Translations under genes and position numbers: made by a program
The notes under the pieces: generated by a model
What the model was told of the DNA's origin: nothing
The model's input: only the letters and a program-made list of their open reading frames with translations
The model's database searches: none
Shown: positions 7,654-19,198 of the stretch, in pieces
Layout: the number at the start of each line of letters is the position of its first letter
How positions within the stretch are numbered: position 1 is the first letter of the stretch
From: Dissophora ornata
Lineage: Eukaryota; Mortierellomycota; Mortierellomycetes; Mortierellales; Mortierellaceae
Assembly: GCA_025201705.1 (NCBI GenBank)
Contig: MU617169.1
Span: forward strand, 1-20,662
Direction of reading: 5' to 3'
DNA length: 20,662 bases

Positions 7654-10100
7654 CCGTCCTCTTACTCCAACAACGTTGCGTCGCCTCCCGCCATAGATCC
7701 CTGTACAGATCCCACTGTGGATCCTGCTGCGGAATCGTCCGTCGTTCACGTAGCGTCCCCTCCTCCTCTTCCTTCTCGATCTTTGACTCAGGATAGCTCA
7801 AGCTGCGACATCGCAACAGTCATTGAACATGACACAGATGAGCACGAAAGGCTGAGGATGTTGGCTATCAATATACTCAAGGAATTCACTCACGATGAAC
7901 TCAAGAATGCGAATATTGTCACAAGAGTCGCGTGCCTGGTCCCGCTTCTCGAGAAACATGAGTTTCAAAAATCACCCAGGCAGTTGTTCCAAAGCATCGA
8001 GCAAATCAGAGTTGCTGGATTCTAATCTACTTGAAGAACTGGCCAACGCGCTCGTCCCGCGCCACCTTAACGCCGACAATATTGTAAAGATATTGGAGCT
8101 GCGCTGTTGCCAAATTACATCAACCCAATTAACGTCGACGATATCACGCGTCTTGGATTCCATGACTGATACCAAGATCAAGGGTCTAGACCGTGAAAAG
8201 TTGCGCGCGCCTCTCGCTGCCTATTTGCATAGGCTAGAAGGCGATGCTCATCCTGGTGTATCAAGCAGCCTATGCCTCTCAGGCATTACTGTGCGTCCCA
8301 GGCGATGATACTCTGTGGCGAACCGCGCAGCGGCGCACAGGAAACGCGGTCAAGGGAGTCGCAAGCCTAGTGAGTAGTGAAAGGCTTGGATCTCAATCAG
8401 TTTGTAAAAGGCTCGAGCCATATTCAAGAAAGGTTTGCAGAAGCATCGGAGATCTTTACTCTGGTCAAAAACGCATACGACGATGTCAGCACATTGGCCA
8501 CGAGTGGACATCAATTTTCTAGACTGTCTTATAGCAGGCCTCAGCTTCAGTCGCCAGCGAGCATGGGTATCCAGCATTACGCGGTGCAGATGTCTTGCTT
8601 CGAAATGGCCAGCTCATAGATTTCAAGAGACTGGTCTGTGAAGAGCGCCTTGCCGGTGTGATCCCGCCTTTCAATGGGGACTATAACAACGTCTCGGAGA
8701 GCTCGCAGACAATGAGCAGCGCGATGACAAGTGCTGTCGCATTTCTTGGGGAGATGTATCAAAGCGACAAAATCTAGAGCCATCATATCAACATTAAGCA
8801 ATTGATCATCGATATTCTTATGCATCTGTCAGCTTTATTCGAATGACTGTTGACAGCGATACAAACTTCCCTGTATTGTAATCAAACACTGATATGAGGC
8901 TGCTTTTACCATGTCTAGAGGGCGGTCAAGGTACAAATTTATTGAAGGTCACTTTTCCGTCACTATCGTCGACGTCCCTGCTAAACCGTGTGACGCCGAA
9001 ACCCGTTTGCTCAAACCCGTGTATATTCCTCCACAAGCCAAGGGCAGCCGAAAAGCCAGCAATGACTCACTGATGGATACGGTCAAGGAGTTCCTAGAGA
9101 ACGAGAGACAGGTGGGGGGGTTTGGTTCTGGATCGGGAAAATCTACATTTAACCAGCGGAACAAGTACTAGGAAACTAAATCTACAAGGAGGATGACACG
9201 CTCAAATGATGATCAGGCGCCGCAGCGAGTATACTGACTCCAGCTATCAGAGCCGCTTTCAGCCAGGAGATTGCGATCGCCAAGAAGATCCGTCTCTATA
9301 TTCAAGACGTAGTCATCGTGCCGTTCACTAAGGATCAGGTTCAGGATCAAGTCCAACGATTTGTGTCAGTGAAGGGTCCGCAGTGGTAAACCAACGACTA
9401 TTTTCAAGCACTTAATCGGATCCAAGGGTTGAAAGACCCGGTGACGAACCCGTTTCTGTTAACCTTGTCGTTGTAGGTATGACCAGCTTGTGGAACAATA
9501 GCTGGAGCGCGGCGATGTAAGACTAGTCGAAACGGTGGGCGAGCAAGAGAAGAAGGCATTCGAGAGGTTTGTCCGATGCAGAGTTCACTCAGAAAGGCAT
9601 CGGGTATTTGAAAGGCTTGGCGACGGCGATCTTTCAGAGTCAATCGGGTAGTTCTGTGGTCGAGTATCCGTCACTCCAGGATCAAGGAACATGGAAAAGA
9701 GGTGTTCTTTGGTTTCTTTGGTTAGTAAGAGACGAAACGTTTGCGTGAGACCTGTCCTCTGAAGCGCAGTGGCAACCTGTACCGCCTTCTCCATCAATCA
9801 CTTTTGGAATACAGTTTGGCACGCGTGGTATTTGAACGAGGACCAAGGGTGGTGGGGCCAACATCGACGGTACTACTTCAAGGGAAAGTCGATTCGGGTT
9901 TCAACTTTGAGACCCAAAGTATTATTGAGGAGGCGGTCGATGCCATCGAACAGCCAATGCTCGAACCGTTTTTGGGGTGCTGGAGCTTGACTGAGCGTGT
10001 CCAACAGGAGTCTCTCTTCAAGAAACAGCTGCTGGCGGTGATCGAGCGATCGAAAGCCGAAAACGAGAGAGCTGGAGACAAGCTTGCAATATATGAATGA
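7654..10100 (+). pseudogene. Decayed NACHT-domain NLR-like gene (Mortierella type)
   Basis: Fragments of one large protein appear in the right order but in constantly changing frames. N-terminal helical region: ERLRMLAINILKEFTHDELK (frame 1, to about 7975), LNADNIVKILELR (frame 2), VYQAAYASQALLCVPGDD (8244 onward, frame 3), VKGLDLNQFVKG (8377, frame 1), LLRNGQLIDFKRLVCEE and AVAFLGEMYQSD (frame 3). TAG at 8775 interrupts this, yet the same frame continues as HINIKQLIIDILMHLSALFE. Then VYIPPQAKGSRKASNDSLMD and a P-loop remnant GSGSGKSTFN (about 9130-9155). The NACHT core after Walker A is deleted. Later pieces are SEYTDSSYQSRFQPGD, VVIVPFTKDQVQD, NPFLLTLSL, FTQKGIGYLKGLATAIF, CPLKRSGNLYRLLHQSLLEY and ERVQQESLFKKQLLAVIERS. 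In-frame stops include 9387-9389, 9474-9476 and 9499-9501 (the last in place of an expected Trp). C-terminal repeats (pentapeptide or WD40 in relatives) are absent. NLR-like NACHT proteins are linked to non-self recognition and cell death in fungi. I see at least ten frame changes; no functional product is expected. Confidence 0.85.
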
Positions 10101-10252
10101 CAAAAACTGTGAATGGCATGGACATCTTGGAAAAGACTAGTTTATTTATTCTTTGTACAGGTTTGGCTGCCAAGTCGGAGCTCGCACGCCATGCTTTTGA
10201 CTATATGCAATGACTTTTTCGTCCTCGTCTTTTCTTTTTTTTTCGGTTTCAT

Positions 10253-12302
10253 CTATTTCTGCTCCTTGCCAGAGGCAGCCTTTCCGGCCTCTGCGTGGTG
10301 GGGCCAGATATACTCCTGGCGTCCTCGGTGGTAACCGTACTTGGCGACAAATTCTGTCATGCCCTCTGGTGCACGGGAGCCATAGGCGTAAGGGATAGGG
10401 TCGAGATGACCCTTGTCAATCGTCTGCAAGATCGGTGTGAAAATCTTCCAGGCGGCATCCAACTCGTCATCACGCACAAAGTTGGAGTGATCTCCGTTCA
10501 GAGCATCGAGGATCAGGGACTCGTAAGCCTCGGGGATGACAGAGTCGTTGAAGCGGCTCGAGTAAGAGAGATCGAGATCGGAGATGATGGTCTTCATGCC
10601 CAGACCGGGCTCCTTGTTCATCATCTTGACATAGACAGCCTCACCAGGCTGAACACGGATCACGATTTCGTTACGCGACAGGGTGTTAAAGAGATTGCCG
10701 ACGACGTCCTTGAACTGGATGCGGATCTCAGTCTTTTGCTGATTGAGAGCCTTACCACACTTGAGGACAAAGGGCACGCCGGCCCAGCGATCGTTGTTGA
10801 TGAAGAGCGTGGCAGCAGCGTAGGTTGGAGTCTTGCTTCCCTTGGGGACGGTCTTGTCGTCGAGGTACCCGGGCTCCTTGCCATCCTCAGACTTGCTATA
10901 CTGGCCCAGCAGGATGTCATCCTCTTTGATGGGGGGAATGAAACGCAGCACCTTGACCTACATGGACGCATCGTAGTAATCGTAGACAGGGCAAATATAT
11001 GTCAAGACATGTATTGAAATATTAATTTATCATGTGGGTTAATAATCAGGCAGATTGAGTTTCGTCTTTGATCCGAATCTATCCCCTCCTGTCAGCATTC
11101 GCCTTATCTCCATCGCAGCCACTGATCGCAGCCACCATTTGTTCTTGCTTACCTTCTCGTCGCGGACATCTTCAGCATCGAGAGAGACGGGGGGCTCCAT
11201 AGCCACAAGACTCAAGATCTGGAGCAGATCTATATTATAAATGGCCAAAGAAACTTGGTTGCTTAGTAATAAAGAACATGGCAGCATGGGAAACTTGTAT
11301 GACACGAAAAAAAAGTCCATTAGTGAGCTGTGGATACATACGGTTCTGCATCACGTCACGAATAATGCCAAACTCGTCAAAGTATCCGCCACGGCCCTCA
11401 GTGCCAATCTTCTCCTTGAAAGTGATCTGGATGTTGTCGATGTTCTGGCGATTCCAGACGGACCCGAAGATAACGTTGCCGAAGCGCAAGATCATCAGGT
11501 TCTTGACCATCTCCTTGCCCAGGTAGTGATCGATACGGTAAATCTATGGCGCACAACAACACGCATAAAAAAAAAGTTAGGAAACTTACTCTTTCAAACA
11601 CGCATGGTCATTGCCACTTTGCGCGGGAACATTTTTATCATACCTCGTTTTCAGTGAACAAAGCACCGAGTTCCTCGGCAAGCTTGCGCGAACTGTCCAA
11701 ATCCATTCCAAAGGGCTTCTCGACAATCAGGCGGATGATGACATCCTTGCGGTAGTTGTTCTTCTTCAGACTCGTGGACACAGGGATAAAGACCGAGGGA
11801 GGCAAGGCCATGTAGAACAATCTCGAGTTGGCACCAGAGGCCTTTTCGACCTCGCGAATGTGCTGCTCGAGCACCTGGAAATCGCTGTCCTTGTCGTACT
11901 GGCCATCTTGGTACGAGCACAGCTTGAGGAAGGACTCGAGCGCAGCCTTGTCCGCGTCAGACTTGATCTTGATGTACTTGGAGACGTGACCATGGAAGGT
12001 GGTACCGTCCATCTTGGTACGGGCATAACCAATAATGCGAGTGTTGGGATCGAGATACTTGTTCTTGTAGAGTCCAAAGAGCGCTGGGAAGGTCTTTTTC
12101 TTTGCAAGATCGCCAGAAGCGCCGAGGACTATGGCGGGGGAGAGAGAAGAAGAAAGAGAGAAAGAAAAGCGTGAGCATTACAGCGTCTTTACACGCGTAT
12201 GTTGCGGTTTTACATCGAGGACAAGATTGATGGCTTTTCAGGCTTACCGACTACTGTGTAGAGGTGCTTTTCGTCACCCTGGTTGACGGTGGCAGAAGAC
12301 AT
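10253..12302 (-). CDS. ZWF1: Glucose-6-phosphate 1-dehydrogenase
   Basis: Five exons on the minus strand, 12302-12248, 12128-11644, 11543-11342, 11229-11153 and 10957-10253, encode 507 residues, the normal family length. The coenzyme-binding motif is [13 protein letters not shown] (18-30, GASGDLA), followed by EKPFG (155-159) and the active-site signature RIDHYLGKE (183-191), where Asp, His and Lys bind and oxidise glucose 6-phosphate. [16 protein letters not shown] sequence is present as [17 protein letters not shown], and NHLLQ is formed across the exon 3/4 junction. The enzyme makes 6-phosphogluconolactone and NADPH in the cytosol, the first step of the oxidative pentose phosphate pathway. 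In oleaginous Mortierella this is a main NADPH source for lipid synthesis (background knowledge, not shown here). All introns are GT-AG. The gene converges with the NACHT relic, with about 150 nt between them. Confidence 0.98.
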
Positions 12303-12422
12303 GGTAGGTGTCAGTTTGCAGACTGTTGTGAATGAGGGAGGTGTGGAAGGAAGGTGACAAGGAATGAGTTGAATGGAGAGAAAGAAGAGAATGAGGGCAA
12401 ACCCCGGGTGTTGTCCTCTTCT

Positions 12423-12428
12423 TTTATA
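12423..12428 (-). promoter_or_regulatory. Candidate TATA box of the G6PD gene
   Basis: TATAAA on the minus strand, about 120 nt upstream of the G6PD start codon, followed by a CT-rich leader. It is the only good TATA match between 12303 and 12560. The rest of 12303-12776 holds the G6PD upstream region and the PRP6 3' flank, with no further gene seen. Confidence 0.45.
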
Positions 12429-12776
12429 TTTGCACCAACACAAGCACATGCACCCCCACGACCCTTCGTTCTCGTCGAACAGCAACAGGCAGCACAAACA
12501 CCCTCTCGTTTTGGCCTTTTCCCACACGCCTAATTGGAAGGTACCATTGCTTGCCCAAACAATCATTTGCCCATTGCGTCGTGAATACGTGTACTCAAAC
12601 TATCGCTCTCCCTCTGTCCATTCATCGATCGTTTCTACACCAGGGGCCAGTTGATTGTCTCATCGTTATTTAATATACATTGCGCCCAAGGTTATATGAA
12701 CTGCATGTGTCGTCTTTATCTCTTCATTTCTCTTCTACCGGATACCATACAAACCAACCACTATATCATGCTGCGA

Positions 12777-15700
12777 TCATGCTACCGTGTTCGACGGTAA
12801 CGATGCCGCCGCAAGAACTAAAATCTCGTCTAGTGGCTTTCCCGCGTTCTTCAGATCCTTCGCCACTGCCTGCCAGTACTCGCCATGTCGTGGCTCTGAG
12901 GCTTTGCACCGCATCACCAGATCCTTCTTCCTCGCCTCATCACCGTGCTCCACCTCAAACTTGTAGTGCCAGGCCCATGCATCACCCAGATCCGAGTCTG
13001 CCTTCTCGGCCCTCAGGAACCATGACCGGGCCTTCTCCACCTGTCGATCAGACCAGAACAATCGCGCTGCAGTGATAAGGACATGAGCAGAGTTTTCTGA
13101 TTTCTTTAGAGCATCGACAATCTTGCCCTTGCGTTGTGCTCTTGTCTCTAGCCAGACAGACTCTGACCACAACAAACCCGAGGTTGGGCATTCTTGCAGC
13201 GCCTTGGCCATCTGTGTCCTTGCAAAGTTGGCATTGTTGCCTCGCAGCTCGATCCGTACAGACTCAAGCCTACGGGTTCAATTGATATGTATAAACATGT
13301 GAGATATTCATAAAAGCGCTTGTTGCACAGCAAAGTAAACAAACGCTGCAATGGGTGGTGTCTTACCATAATTCGGGCGTCTTGGGGTTCAACAAGCGCG
13401 CCTTGTCCAGCAGGGCTCTTGCCTTTGTCAGCAATCCAGCCTTCTCCTCCAGTCTTGAAGCCAGAATCCAAAGTGGAGCCGACTTTGAACAGCTCTTCAG
13501 TGCCTTGATATAATTTTCTCTTGCTTTCTGAATGTCGCCACGGTCCACCAAGATCTGACCTCTGATCATCCAAAGCTTGTCCGCGTTTGGATATTTCACC
13601 AAACCTTGATCCAACAGCTGGAGTGCCTCGGGAATCTTGCCCAGTTGACGCTCAAGAACCGCCGATTTCATCCACACCTTCACAGTATCAGCCTTCTCTC
13701 TTGCTTTAGACAAAAGCATCTCTGCACGTCCGTGCTCACCATTCTCAGCCTCCAACTTTACAGCAGCCAGCCAGATCTGCTCGCTGTTCGGGTTCGCTCC
13801 GAACGCTGCATCCAAGATAGCACGGGCTCCAGGAACATCGCCCTAATTGTAGAGAAAAGCATAGAGAGAGAGATTAATAAGTTTTATCCGAGTCAGAAAT
13901 AAAAGCAGAATCTGGCGGCGCAATGGATCAGTATCTTGAATTAAAGTAAACTTACGCCAATCCATCTCTCTTTGGCACCCATGAGCCACAAAAACTCTGC
14001 TTGCGGACAGTACTTGACGGATCGCTCCAGCAGCTCCTCCAAAGACTCTTTGGTACCATGAGCCTTCTCCAACAAGGCTGCGCGTCGCCAAATTGATTTT
14101 TTAGAGGGGAACGTCCGGAGAGCATGAGCATAGATGGCGCGTGCTGTACCGTACGACTGATGAGCAATAGCGTTCTCCGCATCCTCCATCCATGTTGACT
14201 TCAAATCCGCTTCCTCGATACCCATGCCAACAGTCGCACGAACAATCGCCTGACAGGTGTTGATGAATCCGTTCTTCTCACATTTCTCCGCCTCCTCGAG
14301 CCACTGGTCGCGACTGAGCGCAGATTCCATCATGGAGAGTTTTTTGATTGCGTTTGCGACCAATTTCTCCACATCTTTGTCGTTGGCTTCTTGAAGACAG
14401 AAAGCTGTAATCCAAATCTCGTGCGAGGTTGGAATCTTTGCGCGAGCTTGATTCAGCACCTTCTGTGCGTTTTCATAAGTCTCTAGGCGTGCAAGAGCAA
14501 TCCAGAGTTCTACTGACAGCGGGACGAGTTCAACAGCACGCGCAAGCAAAATACGGGCATTGTTGGGATCATCCTCCAGCTCAACAGCAGTCTTCCACAA
14601 CTTGACAGAGTTGGGAACGTAATCAAGTGCACGTCTGATGACAGTCTTTTTCGCCTTGGCAGTCGTTTCCAGTTGTGCAGCATGAAGCCAGATCTTGACA
14701 GACTGTGGGATCTGCTTCACGGCATTCGCTAGAATCTTTTTCGCGTTCTCGGTGTTGTTCAATCGTGCCGCTTCCAGCCAGATATCCTCTGCCTTGGGAC
14801 ATTCTGCACATCCTTTGTCAATGATTTGTCGTGCATCTGTCAACTTTCCTGCGTGCTCTTCCAAACGGGCGGCGGCGATCCATCCTGGTGCGTGCTTTGG
14901 GTTCGTATTGATGACCGACTTTAGCAAATCGCGGGCTCTCTTCAAATCTCCAATTTCAGCAGCACTCTTGACGACGACACTGTTCAGTCCCGTCAGATAG
15001 CCCTTGGGGTCAATGGTCGTCTTTCCAGAAGCAGAGTCAGCCATTCGATCCAGACGCATTCCGAGAACTTGCTTATTGGCCTCTCCAATTTCACGGAAAT
15101 TAGTCATAGTTCCTGGTGCGGGTGTTGCAAGTCCATTAGGCTAAAGGTACAAGGAAAATAGCGCGTTAGCTCGACAATTGTGCGGCGACAGCAAAATAAC
15201 CCATGTGTTGCGATATTCCAGTACTCACCTGTGCGTCCAGAGTGGTAGCCATTTCTTCCTGCGCTCTCGGCAACAGCGAATCGGGAACTGGAGCAAATTT
15301 CTCTCTCATATTAGCCTTCTTTCGGTTTCTGCCAGCAATATTTCCAACTTCGGGCAAGCTCTCCCATTCTTCAGTTGAGACAGCATTCAGTCCACGCTTC
15401 AGATCCGCGAATTGATCCTGAATCTTGGGCCGCTCCTTGTTAAGCTTCTCCTGCTCCTCTTTCTCGCGTGCTTCCCTGGAATATGGAGTGTAGAGTAGTA
15501 GTCGGATTAGCTCTGCTGTCAAGTGGCTAGCCATTAAGACGGTTCAATAAACAATGTATAGCTGACGGCACTGCGCTTACCTTCGAGCTTTTCGCCTCTC
15601 ATCCAGCTTGGCGTCAATGGCATCATAGATCTGGTCTGCTTCCTCATCATCAGCCTCGTACGGCGCTGTGTTGAACAGTCCAGTCTCATTATCCGGATCC

Positions 15701-16118
15701 TGAAATCGCCCATCATCATCGTCCCCATCCTCTGCTGCTTTTCTCCTCGCCTGTTCCTGGAGTCTGGCGATATCACTAGATGTTAAAGACGGGTTGAACG
15801 AGAAAGTCAGTATAACATTAAAGAGTCACGGCCGAATATCCATTGACGAAGCGATCCTGTCCTTACGCTTCGGTGGGTCCTTCACTGGCTGGTCCGATAT
15901 CAGAACGAGTGGTGAATCCAGTAGCTCTATTTTCAAGACAATGCCATTGTAGACACATGGAGAAGCAGTTAGCGCGCCATCGCATAAATCAAACGTTGCA
16001 CATGCAAAAAGAAAACTCCCTCTTCGGCAAAAGTCCTGTATCCATACCCTCTGCCAAGACCGGCAATGTATCCTGGAGGTGCTGGCTTCCCCAAAAAGTC
16101 CTTCGTTGCGCCGAACAT
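12777..16118 (-). CDS. PRP6: Pre-mRNA-processing factor 6 (Prp6), U4/U6.U5 tri-snRNP protein
   Basis: Seven exons on the minus strand, 16118-16048, 15926-15867, 15775-15581, 15475-15229, 15140-13956, 13842-13367 and 13269-12777, join in phase to 908 residues, close to other Prp6 proteins. The PRP1 N-terminal domain starts at once ([20 protein letters not shown] then [11 protein letters not shown]). An acidic [19 protein letters not shown] segment follows, then a long charged helix ([20 protein letters not shown]) and [15 protein letters not shown]...WESLPEVG. From about residue 200 the protein is a chain of HAT/TPR-like helical repeats ([38 protein letters not shown] and others). Prp6 bridges U5 and U4/U6 snRNPs and is needed for tri-snRNP assembly in the nucleus. 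All introns are GT-AG. The ATG at 16118 is chosen because it begins the family-typical [10 protein letters not shown] and no earlier in-frame ATG fits. Confidence 0.97.
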
Positions 16119-16208
16119 GGATGCTGAAAGATGTGTCCGACAGAAAAAGTTAAAAAGTTGATCGCAAACTGGCAGCGCCTCTCTGCTGCGTTTCTTATAT
16201 ATCATGTA

Positions 16209-16234
16209 CACGTGACTAATACTATATCACGTGA
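16209..16234. promoter_or_regulatory. Paired CACGTG boxes upstream of PRP6
   Basis: CACGTG occurs at 16209-16214 and again at 16228-16233, the second inside the palindrome TCACGTGA. They lie 91-116 nt upstream of the PRP6 start, in the 169-nt gap after the beta-helix stop codon. This is the consensus of bHLH factors such as Cbf1, so a promoter role for PRP6 is likely; it is not demonstrated. Confidence 0.5.
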
Positions 16235-16287
16235 TGATACGACTCTCCGTTTTACTGACAAAAAGACTACAGGCAGTTCGACTACGA

Positions 16288-18264
16288 CTATGAATAGCGT
16301 CTCTTGGATGCTGTCCCGACAGTGGTCTCGACCAATTGCTCGTCGCCTCCCATTCTATTTATCAGCTGCGCCCAGTAAAGGCTACGAGGCTGCTCAACCG
16401 AGCTGTCGAGTGTCACCATCTGACTGCGTCGACCATCGAACCATGGATGCTGATCCAGGCCTCCCTTGAACCCGATAATCCAGTTGGTGGTGCCAGGCGG
16501 GTCTTGAAACATATTTCTGTTTTTTCTGGCCGAACAGTTGTACAGCACATGAAAGGCACCTACAGAGTAAATTTAACGAGTCCACCTGTAAGAGATCTGT
16601 AGTAGAATAAAGAATGGCGCTAGTCCACTAGCGTTTCGTTTACCTGACCAGCCTTGACCGGTCCCAAACCAGAGACGCTGCCGCACGTTTAGCTTGTCGC
16701 AGACGATGTTGTCGTACAACGATCCCACAGCAAATCGTTCGTGAGGTCCACTGTCGTTCGTACTGTTCACACCCGTCGAGTCTACGAAGACGTTTGGTCC
16801 TATTTTGATGGCCATCAACACAAAAAAGAATGTTCATCTATAGATCTTGCACCACAGACATGTTGTTGTGTGTGGATGTGTCCTTTGATCTCAAGAGATG
16901 CTCCTCCGTTCCTTACCATAAACACCTGCTTGGGTGATGAAATCGTGGCGTCCATTGCGAGAGAAACATCTCTTGACGAGTCCCATTTGTCCACTGAGAT
17001 CGAACTGGTACCGACGTCCGCCCATAAACTTCGAGACCGGGTCCATGATAGTGCTGTCTTGGATAGTAGTGTATCTGGACCAAGCCGAGGCGACGATACC
17101 GCTGATAAAATGCACAATGGTCACGTCCGAGATCCAACTGTGTATCACATTATCCAACACGACTGCGATCCATGCATGATCCTCATCTTCAAGATTCGTA
17201 TGATCGTACGTGCTTAGCAAGCGCAAGTTTTCAATGCCGACATCTGAGATGACTGGGAACTTGTATATGAGCTCAAAGATTTTAGCAGGTGGATATTTGG
17301 GATCCAAATTCATCACAATCGGAATGTCGATCACGAAGGTGTTGGACTCGTGTTCGATGCCAACAATAGTTCTTTCAAATTTGATATTATACTCCTCCTT
17401 TGTCCACTGGAATACAGGTTCGTTGTCAGGTCGCTCTGGCAACTGATCCATCCCGAGATCATGGATCCACTCGTCCGACGCAGGACGCTCAATCTAGCAA
17501 AAAAACATGGGCAGCAAAAAAAAAAAAGTGGTTCGTGAGATTACTGTGCGTGTGCGCAGGGGGGTAGTAATGCGAGCTGGTGCATATGACAAAGGCTCTT
17601 TACCACGATCCGATCTCCAACTTCATACCCCGCTACACTTTCAACAGGAATTCGGGTCTCGCCAGCAGGGATGTAAATGCCAGCTCGGGTGTTCGTAATA
17701 GGTTTCCTCGGTTCCTCATATTCATTCACTGGCATCGTTTCATTGGTGCGTGCCTTGGACTGCTGCATCTCCACGGTGCCCATGTCCGACGTCAACATCC
17801 CATTCACCAAGATAAAATCTCTTTGAATGGTGCCGGTGGCGATGATGATCGTCCCTAACTCGTCTTGGCCTTCGCCCCTCAGAACAACACCTGAAGAATG
17901 AATTATCAATGCTCCTGCGACACGGTAAACACCGGCTTTGAAAAGCACGGCCCCCCGAACAGCTGCACCATTCTCTCCAATATTCACCAAAGGCATTGCG
18001 GAAACCTGATCGATCGCATATTGGATCCGGGCAGTATCGTCCTGTGCCTGGTTCATTGAAGGCTTTAGAATAACGCGCACTGGGACAGTGGGGATCGGGA
18101 CACTGCCCTCCCTATAACCGACACGAGAAAAGTCTGGGGTGGTGTTGTTGTGTTCATCAGGAAGTCTCAATGCCTTCAACGCATCACTGCCCGAAATTTC
18201 TCCGATTGGCTGATATACATTCTCCGTTGGATGGTTGTTGTCCAATGGAGGGGTTGGGGATAGC
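16288..18264 (-). CDS. Right-handed beta-helix (pectate-lyase-like fold) protein, no own start codon
   Basis: Four exons on the minus strand, 18264-17604, 17493-16917, 16799-16644 and 16559-16288, join in phase to 554 residues plus stop. The N-terminal part has DDTARIQYAIDQVS and RGAVLFKAGVYRVAGALIIH...GVVLRGEGQDELGTIIIATG, the usual start of a parallel beta-helix. Later come IPAGETRIPVESVAGYEVGD, RIVIERPASDEWIHDLGMDQL, and coils such as VISDVGIENLRLLS and HSWISDVTIVHFISG. The fold is shared by pectate lyases and other polysaccharide-acting proteins. I cannot assign an enzyme activity or catalytic residues. The first exon begins at an acceptor (CACTTGTAG) in phase 2. Upstream in frame is a TAA with no ATG, and no signal peptide precedes the domain. 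The only nearby donor that fits lies in the last codons of the FkbM gene, so this may be the C-terminal half of a fusion protein. Otherwise it has lost its 5' end. Confidence 0.75.
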
Positions 18265-18352
18265 CTACAAGTGGTGTATGAATAGAGAAATGGTTAAGTT
18301 TTAATACTGGCAAGTGCAAAATGGTCCTTGCTTTTATGTTGCCGAGTCGTAC
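18265..18352 (-). other. Possible intron joining the FkbM and beta-helix reading frames
   Basis: The donor GTACGA lies in the last codons of the FkbM frame (KMSLYDSAT, stop) and the acceptor TTGTAG lies just before the beta-helix frame. CTTAAC inside it is a plausible branch site. Splicing joins TT to G and reads KMSLLSPTPPLDNN in frame. Length 88 nt. The spliced total, 2388 nt, is a multiple of three. Confidence 0.5.
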
Positions 18353-19198
18353 AATGACATCTTGACGCCCTCTGCAATCAGCTTGTCCTTGGCAGCTAAG
18401 GCGCTTTGATTGCGATAGGAAATTTCCTCGGGCGTGCCGCCACGAACATCGGCACCGTGCCATTTGACTAATAAGTTGTCTACGACAGTCCATGCGCCCA
18501 TCTCGGCCATGTGGGGGATGACTTCGTACTCGGCACCCGCAATATCCATCTTGACAACAACAAAGTCGCGGGGGAGGGTATTACGGAGCAACCATGTGGA
18601 AATATTGATGCAGGTGAGATCAGTTCCCGTACTCTTGGAGCTGATGGCATCGGGGTGGGAGGCATCATTTTCAGCGTTGATAGTGTTGGGGGAGAAATTG
18701 CAGATACCGTCAGCGACATTGACGACGGTCGAGGGGAAGATGTTGACCTTGATGCCTTGGTCATCGTAGCGCTCCTTTGCAGCCACAAGGTGCGAGTTGA
18801 ATACCGGGTTTGCCTCAAACAGGAAAGCCTCTGGAAAACCGTTTTGCAAAAGTGGAAAATTAATTTCCGCCCCTTACTTCCAGGAACAACCAATGACGCT
18901 GCGGGAGCTAAAAAAACACATGGAACACAATTATCTCCGGAACTCGTCTCTTACCAGCCTGTTCATAGGTAGCCCACTCTGGACGAGGAAAGTCGAACTT
19001 GAACTTTGCGCCTGGACGCTGCATGAAGACATCGAGGGTGTCTGCGCCCTTAGCACCGAGGTCGACAAAGATGAAGCGAGGTTTGGCGCCGCGGTCTTTC
19101 GGCCGCAGGATGGTCTGGTGGTAGGTGCCCAACAAGAAGAGAGAGGAGATGGTGAAAGTGACGAGGAAGATGATGATGTGTCCTTTGGAGAAGGCCAT
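18334..19198 (-). CDS. FkbM-type methyltransferase with N-terminal membrane anchor
   Basis: Exons 19198-18955 and 18830-18334 on the minus strand give 246 residues if the frame is read to TAA at 18334. Residues 7-24 (HIIIFLVTFTISSLFLLG) are one hydrophobic segment after a short MAFSKG start, with basic residues further on. This is a signal-anchor layout, probably a type II protein of the ER/Golgi. RFIFVDLGAKGADTLDVFM is the SAM-binding first motif. AFLFEANPVF is typical of FkbM proteins, and DFVVVKMDIAGAEYEVIPHM matches the conserved D-x-E-G/A-x-E block. FkbM enzymes O-methylate sugars and other small substrates; the substrate here is unknown. The exon 1 donor is GTAAGA and the acceptor TTTCCAG, phase 1. 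The leader (19199-19330) is strongly pyrimidine-rich on the transcribed strand. An alternative splice near the stop may fuse it to the downstream beta-helix. Confidence 0.88.

Noticed and set aside
9113..9155. P-loop GSGSGKST as evidence of an active ATPase
   Set aside because: The flanking frame stops at 9169-9171 and the downstream NACHT core is deleted, so it is a remnant.
10295..11017. 240-codon plus-strand frame opposite G6PD
   Set aside because: Antisense of the conserved G6PD C-terminal exon; it crosses the intron boundary and shows no domain.
11611..12174. 187-codon plus-strand frame opposite G6PD exon 2
   Set aside because: Antisense shadow of a strongly codon-biased exon.
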